DNA of 10,360 bases, from NCBI GenBank assembly GCA_016281295.1, contig JAEEII010000235.1, positions 1-10,360 of the forward strand, in the 5' to 3' direction. Source of the stretch: Bacteroidales bacterium (lineage in GTDB: Bacteria; Bacteroidota; Bacteroidia; Bacteroidales; F082). The position numbers were made by a program, and so were the translations under genes. The notes under the pieces were generated by a model. It ran no database searches and was not told where the DNA came from. It was given only the letters and a program-made list of their open reading frames with translations. Shown here one piece after another: positions 6,601 through 10,360 of this stretch (positions are counted from its first letter, which is position 1; every line of letters starts with the position of its first letter).

Positions 6601-9351
6601 CTATAATTCTTTGAGCGTTTTCTGGAACTCTTTAAGTGCCTTCATGTTGTATTCATCTCCGATGAGCTCGTCAATCATGTCGTGGAGTTCGTTAGATGCG
6701 GAACGAATATCTTTCTCAACGTCCACAAGGGTGACTGCATACTTCTTGTCCAGAGAGACAACTTTTTGTACGAGCGAGTCAATTATAGATTGAGGGAGTT
6801 CGTTAATGCATTGGCATAGACCATCAATCCATTTGACTTCCAGTAGTTCCAGGACGTTGGCATCGGAAAGTTGATGCTCAATAATCCGTTTGGTTTCCTC
6901 GTGCATATTCGCTTCACCTCGCTTGATGCCTTGACGGAGCGAGGCTGCGTTTTCAAAAAGACTCGTAAGATGAAGTAGTTTGCTCTCGAAAGAACCTGCC
7001 GGGAAAGGATAACCGTCAACAAGATCGCTGATTCTCAGGGCAACGGTTTTTGCCTTGTAGGTGCCATTGGTTTCGGCGTTCATTTCGTCCCAATTGACTT
7101 CCGGGTGACGCTCGACGAATGACAATTTCTCCGGTTTCGACTGGAGGCAAGAATAATCATGGAGTGCATGAATTTCTGGGGAGTCTATTTCCTGGCGCAA
7201 AGAATCGAGTTTTTTCTGAGCCTCCTTGGGTGATATCTTGCCGTCATCATCAGAAATCATTTCTTTCTCATCATCTTCAAATTCTTCAACCGCGGCATCA
7301 ATCTCTGAAGCAGTCTTTTCAAGATCCTCCTTCATTTTCTGTATTCGCTCCCAGTCGTATTTCAGGAAGATGGGTTGAACAAGTTCAAACGGGAGAACGT
7401 GGCCTTTCCATCCATCCTGAACTTCTTCTTCCTTGTCTCCCTTCTTCTTGATGACCATGTTCGCATCTACCTGCTTGGTGGTCTGGAATCCCTCTGTTTG
7501 TATAATTTCCAGATCCTGAGATATCTCTTCCCATTTACTGGCAAAGAGTTGATATGCTTCGTATTTGTCCACAAGAGGGATACTCTGCAGGCGCTCGAAG
7601 ATATGCTTTGTAACAGCCTCTTCTTCTCCGGCAATATTAAGTGAAAGCATCCCGTCAATCAAATGGCCATGTAAGTATGTGTTGAATGTCCCGAATGCTT
7701 CTGCAAAAGATTTCTCAAATGCTTTAACCGAATCGTGTCCTTCGATTGCAAAACGAATGTCCTCCACAGACATTGAGGTGTATGGTGTTTCAGAAGGATT
7801 GTAGAGAGCATTCTCGAGACCCGGAAAGGCTTTCCAATACTCATGTAATAAAGCAATCTCGGTTTTTGGAATGCCTCCGAACATAGTGGAATAAAGGTCC
7901 CAAGTCTCCGGGACATCTGCCGATTCTATGTAGCGAGGGATGTTCAGATTGTAACCGTTGTCGCGGATTTCCTGACGGGTGACGACACGCGCGAAGGTCT
8001 TGTCTGAGGGATTGCGTTCAATGAACGTGTCAGCTATGCGACGAATATCGGAAGCAGTGAGTTTGTTACGCTTGCCTACTTTCACAGAAAGCCTGGAGCC
8101 ATCGATGAAGAGCACATCTGTATTCTGTCTCTTTTGGCGCAGGACCATAATAATGGTCGGAATACCGGTCCCGAAAAAGATGTTTGCCGGAAGTCCGATG
8201 ATAGCATCAATATGGTTCTTTTCGATAAGGTTCTTACGTATCTCGCCTTCTTCTTTGCCACGGAACAGTACCCCGTGAGGAAGAACTATAGTCATGATAC
8301 CATCGGGCTTGATATGGTAAAGGTCATGAAGAAGGAACGCATAATCAGCCTTGCCTTTTGGCGCGACGCCAAAGTCTGCGTAGCGAGCATCAGTATCCTT
8401 ATTGCTGTTGTCCCATTGCTGGGAATAGGGAGGATTGCTAACTACGGCATCCACATAAAGTGGATTATATGTACGTAGAGGATCTTTGTCATCAAACCAT
8501 GGCCAGTCTTTATCAAGGGTGTCGCCGCAACGGACCTGGATGTTTGCGGGTTTGATTCCACGCATAACAAGGTTCATACGGGTAAGATTGTATGTGTTTT
8601 CCTTTAGTTCCTGAGCGTAGTATTTAATATTGTCCCGGCTACGTAGATGTTTGGATGCGGCTTTACCGATGTTAATGAGCAGGGAGCCTGAGCCAGAGGT
8701 GGGGTCGTATATTTCGATATTGCTTTTGCTGCGGAGATGATAGGAGACAATTTCCGCCATGAGCATAGCTACCTCATGTGGGGTGTAGAACTCGCCGGCC
8801 TTCTTTCCGGCATTTGCGGCAAAGTTGCTGATAAGATACTCGTAGATGAAGCCGAGCACATCGTAGCCCTGATTTTCGTCAGTAGGGATGTCTTTTATAA
8901 GTTTGAGCAGTTCGAGAATTGCTTTTGTACGGGCACCATTCGTTTCACCGAGCTTTGAAAGGCCAGTGCTAAGAGTGTCGAATATCTTGTCGAAAACACG
9001 GTGGTGTGTTTCATAGATATTGCGTTCAAAGGCATTGAGTGCATCTGTAACAATAGAAGCGTCAAAACTTGCTCCAGGCTTTATCCAAGCTGAAAAGAGG
9101 TAATGATTGCAGATAAAGTATCCAAGTTTTCTCTGGACATATACTTTGTTCTCCAGGTCTGACTCAACGAGTTCCTGTTCGATGTCAGTATCTGACCATC
9201 CATCTTTGCGCAACATCGCCTCCTCCTGGTCAGAGAGGAATTTATAGAAGATGAAGCCCAGGATATAGTCCTTGTATTCATTGGCCTCTATCTTGGAGCG
9301 CATCTTGTTGGCCGAAGCCCAGATTTTACTTGCGAGCTGTTGCTTGTTCAT
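6601..9351 (-). CDS. hsdM: Type I methyltransferase subunit M with a long C-terminal extension
   Basis: HsdM transfers methyl groups from S-adenosylmethionine to adenine N6 at the site chosen by HsdS. The N-terminal helical domain (about 1-140, with KDYILGFIFYKFLSDQ) is followed by GEFYTP (187-192), SAM-binding motif I DPTSGSGSLL (216-225) and catalytic motif IV NPPY (306-309). LPANIFFGTGIPT (387-399) and the end of the usual domain near 476 (PRYIES) follow. Classical HsdM proteins are about 500-530 aa. This one has 916, leaving about 420 residues of extra, mostly helical, acidic and coiled-coil-like sequence (for example 665-725). Its ATG overlaps the regulator stop (ATGA). The reading frame is intact, so the extension is not a fusion artefact within this sequence. 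Confidence 0.96.
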   Translation of the reverse strand: MNKQQLASKIWASANKMRSKIEANEYKDYILGFIFYKFLSDQEEAMLRKDGWSDTDIEQELVESDLENKVYVQRKLGYFICNHYLFSAWIKPGASFDASIVTDALNAFERNIYETHHRVFDKIFDTLSTGLSKLGETNGARTKAILELLKLIKDIPTDENQGYDVLGFIYEYLISNFAANAGKKAGEFYTPHEVAMLMAEIVSYHLRSKSNIEIYDPTSGSGSLLINIGKAASKHLRSRDNIKYYAQELKENTYNLTRMNLVMRGIKPANIQVRCGDTLDKDWPWFDDKDPLRTYNPLYVDAVVSNPPYSQQWDNSNKDTDARYADFGVAPKGKADYAFLLHDLYHIKPDGIMTIVLPHGVLFRGKEEGEIRKNLIEKNHIDAIIGLPANIFFGTGIPTIIMVLRQKRQNTDVLFIDGSRLSVKVGKRNKLTASDIRRIADTFIERNPSDKTFARVVTRQEIRDNGYNLNIPRYIESADVPETWDLYSTMFGGIPKTEIALLHEYWKAFPGLENALYNPSETPYTSMSVEDIRFAIEGHDSVKAFEKSFAEAFGTFNTYLHGHLIDGMLSLNIAGEEEAVTKHIFERLQSIPLVDKYEAYQLFASKWEEISQDLEIIQTEGFQTTKQVDANMVIKKKGDKEEEVQDGWKGHVLPFELVQPIFLKYDWERIQKMKEDLEKTASEIDAAVEEFEDDEKEMISDDDGKISPKEAQKKLDSLRQEIDSPEIHALHDYSCLQSKPEKLSFVERHPEVNWDEMNAETNGTYKAKTVALRISDLVDGYPFPAGSFESKLLHLTSLFENAASLRQGIKRGEANMHEETKRIIEHQLSDANVLELLEVKWIDGLCQCINELPQSIIDSLVQKVVSLDKKYAVTLVDVEKDIRSASNELHDMIDELIGDEYNMKALKEFQKTLKEL

Positions 9352-9569
9352 CTTACGTGTCTATTATTAGAGTTCAGAAGATCCTTTACATCCATGTCGA
9401 GAAGACGAGCAATCTCAAAAAGCTGTTCAACTGACGGTTGAATGCGATTAGACACCCATCTTGACACCGTGGTATCGGACTTATCCATCTGCTCTGCCAA
9501 CCATTTACTGGTTTTTTGTCGCTCAACAAGAGCCACCTTGATACGGTTGAGGTTTGGATTCTCTTCCAT
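9348..9569 (-). CDS. XRE/Cro-type regulator of the RM operon
   Basis: This 73-aa protein is almost entirely a helix-turn-helix of the XRE family: TSKWLAEQMDKSDTTVSRWV carries the recognition helix, followed by PSVEQLFEIARLLDMDVKDLL. Such small controller proteins in RM operons often repress or time their own operon. I chose the ATG at 9567-9569; a TTG one codon upstream would add only one Met. Its stop overlaps the hsdM start (ATGA), so it is the first gene of the operon. The TGACA/TGTCA dyad 75-90 bp upstream is its likely target. DNA binding is strongly supported by the family; autoregulation is inferred. Confidence 0.92.
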   Translation of the reverse strand: MEENPNLNRIKVALVERQKTSKWLAEQMDKSDTTVSRWVSNRIQPSVEQLFEIARLLDMDVKDLLNSNNRHVR

Positions 9570-9615
9570 CAAAAAATGTATTATGTATGATTTGCTTTCG
9601 TTCTTGTAAAGATAG

Positions 9616-9623
9616 CAAATTAA
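9616..9623 (-). promoter_or_regulatory. Candidate -7 element for the RM operon
   Basis: On the minus strand TTAATTTG matches the Bacteroidota -7 consensus TAnnTTTG at all but one fixed position. It would place the start near 9608, giving a leader of about 40 nt before the regulator ATG. No clear TTTG -33 box lies 19-21 bp upstream; that place is covered by the operator-like dyad. The assignment is weak. Confidence 0.3.
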
Positions 9624-9627
9624 TTCA

Positions 9628-9659
9628 TGACAATAGCATAATATGACATTTTATTGTCA
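9628..9659 (-). promoter_or_regulatory. Operator-like dyads (TGACA / TGTCA half-sites)
   Basis: TGACAATA (9628-9635) and TATTGTCA (9652-9659) are perfect inverted 8-mers 16 nt apart. A third half-site, TGACA (9644-9648), makes a tighter 16-bp dyad, TGACA-6 nt-TGTCA, centred at 9651-9652. Three half-sites of this kind upstream of an XRE gene are typical of an operator. They overlap where a -33 box would lie, which fits repression. Confidence 0.55.
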
Positions 9660-9691
9660 AATACGTATGATGATAGAAAAGCGATAATACA

Positions 9692-9775
9692 TTAAAAGTG
9701 GCCTTCCGTACTTTTAAGACCGACTATTTCCAAAATGGAAACAGTCGTGGTTCTTTCCATTTTGGAAACGACCAC
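9692..9775. repeat. Three adjoining inverted repeats of unknown role
   Basis: First, TTAAAAGT (9692-9699) pairs with ACTTTTAA (9710-9717). Second, GACT-a-TTTCCA (9722-9732) pairs with TGGAAA-c-AGTC (9736-9746) around an AAA loop. Third, GTGGT...TTTCCA (9747-9759) pairs with TGGAAA...ACCAC (9763-9775) around a TTT loop. The 15-bp cores of the second and third are exact reverse complements of each other. They could be binding sites for a recombinase, relaxase or regulator, or transcript structures. Confidence 0.6.
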
Positions 9776-9786
9776 TGATAAACAAT

Positions 9787-9813
9787 GAACTGCCAAGAAT
9801 ATCCTGGCAGTTC
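9787..9813 (-). terminator. Hairpin after the right-edge gene, possible terminator
   Basis: GAACTGCCA (9787-9795) and TGGCAGTTC (9805-9813) form a perfect 9-bp stem with a 9-nt loop, 17 bp beyond the stop codon of the right-edge gene. On the minus strand it is followed by only a short T-rich stretch (ATTGTTTAT), so it is a weak intrinsic terminator at best. It would separate that gene from the RM operon. Confidence 0.45.
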
Positions 9814-9829
9814 AACACGTTATTTAGGC

Positions 9830-10360
9830 TCATCGCCTTCTTCCCCACCTTATCACCGGCGTAGTAACCATCTCCCGAGCCTTGCGGAAGCAGCGGCGGG
9901 CCCAGAGAATGTCATCCTCGTTTTTGTCACGACCCCAGTTTTGATCGGGGGCGGATCCGCCGCCTCCGCAGTTTTGTGCGAAGGTGGTAGCGGCATCGAC
10001 TTGCCCGACGAACAGAAGGAAGGCAGTCCGAAAGATATTGCCAGACTCTTCCGGCGAATGGGTTCGCTCAATCGCTCTGCTCTCTTCATGAAAGGCCTTC
10101 ACTGCTCCGCCGGAAGCTTTCGTCTCATATCTCTTCCCATCCAAGGTTAAACCCAACGGGAACAGATAATCCTTTCCTTCATCAGACGTGGCAAAAGCGA
10201 GGCGCTCCTCATAGGTCATCTGCCCGTATCTGTTCTCCGGACGCATCTTCTCCCAAGTATCCTGGATCTTCGTCGGCGTCAGGTCACGGCTGATGATGGA
10301 GGATTTATAGGCGGAGTTTCCACTCAGGATTGTGTATCCCCGGACAGTCACAGAGGCATC
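9830..10360 (-). CDS. C-terminal part of an unrecognised protein, possibly a mobilization protein (partial)
   Basis: The frame is open to the window edge: three more codons (Asp-Ala-Ser) precede the GTG at 10349-10351, so that GTG is probably internal and the gene continues. The visible 176 residues include a charged region (KIQDTWEKMRPENRYGQMTY), then CGGGGSAPDQNWGRDKNEDD followed by WARRCFRKAREM and a basic end, RWGRRR. A glycine-rich stretch followed by WGRDK-EDD and a cysteine/arginine-rich helix recalls the tails of some Bacteroidota relaxase or mobilization proteins; this is an impression from memory and may be wrong. Local GC is about 57% in a hand-counted line, higher than most of the RM operon. 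It ends 260 bp upstream of the regulator gene on the same strand. Confidence 0.6.
   Translation of the reverse strand, partial: DASVTVRGYTILSGNSAYKSSIISRDLTPTKIQDTWEKMRPENRYGQMTYEERLAFATSDEGKDYLFPLGLTLDGKRYETKASGGAVKAFHEESRAIERTHSPEESGNIFRTAFLLFVGQVDAATTFAQNCGGGGSAPDQNWGRDKNEDDILWARRCFRKAREMVTTPVIRWGRRR

Noticed and set aside
9785..10150. Plus-strand 121-aa reading frame at the right end
   Set aside because: It overlaps the GC-rich minus-strand frame and consists of low-information sequence, starting inside a hairpin.
10349..10351. GTG as the true start of the right-edge gene
   Set aside because: The frame stays open to the window edge, with no leader visible, so an internal valine is more likely.
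1..10360. CRISPR array or insertion sequence
   Set aside because: No regularly spaced repeats of array type and no transposase or terminal inverted repeats were seen.

Overview
The window is almost wholly occupied by one minus-strand operon encoding a Type I restriction-modification (RM) system with extra genes at its end. The organism is most probably a member of the Bacteroidota, perhaps a gut Bacteroidales. This is an inference from the style of the proteins, the A/T-rich leaders without clear Shine-Dalgarno motifs, and a weak match to the TAnnTTTG -7 element. No rRNA or species marker is present.

Layout from left to right. Positions 1-88 look like the 3' end of a group I intron, and 89-141 are the 3' exon of a class II tRNA, best read as tRNA-Leu(UAA). 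A strong terminator hairpin (146-185) and three helically spaced TTGCCGA repeats follow. From 283 to 9569 everything is on the minus strand. In transcription order it runs: a small XRE/Cro-type regulator (9348-9569), an unusually long hsdM (6601-9351), hsdS split into two overlapping reading frames (5911-6597 and 5354-5914), hsdR (2081-5341), a 158-aa unknown protein, an 81-aa zinc-ribbon-like protein, and a 351-aa membrane-anchored unknown protein. Neighbouring genes overlap (ATGA or TAATG) or lie 3-23 nt apart, so they probably form one transcript. Upstream lies a 260-bp intergenic region (9570-9829) with a TGACA/TGTCA operator-like dyad and four consecutive hairpins. Beyond it is the 3' end of a GC-richer gene that runs off the right edge and may be the C-terminus of a mobilization protein.

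The main observation is a run of seven G (seven C on the plus strand, 5960-5966) at the junction between the two halves of hsdS. With seven G the protein stops at 228 aa, carrying one target-recognition domain. With eight (or five) G the two frames join into a canonical two-domain HsdS of about 414 aa (413 with five). The missing conserved linker is encoded intact, in the other frame, exactly where expected. This is the architecture of a phase-variable specificity subunit, like the poly-G hsdS of NgoAV in Neisseria gonorrhoeae.

How the parts may work together: the XRE protein probably autoregulates the operon through the dyad, and HsdM plus HsdS (full or half) set the methylation target. HsdR cuts unmodified DNA. 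Three downstream genes of unknown function, one with a motif duplicated from the HsdR C-terminus, one zinc-binding and one membrane-bound, may be an accessory defence module. The tRNA 3' end on one side and a possible mobilization gene on the other suggest that the operon is cargo at one end of an element integrated at tRNA-Leu.
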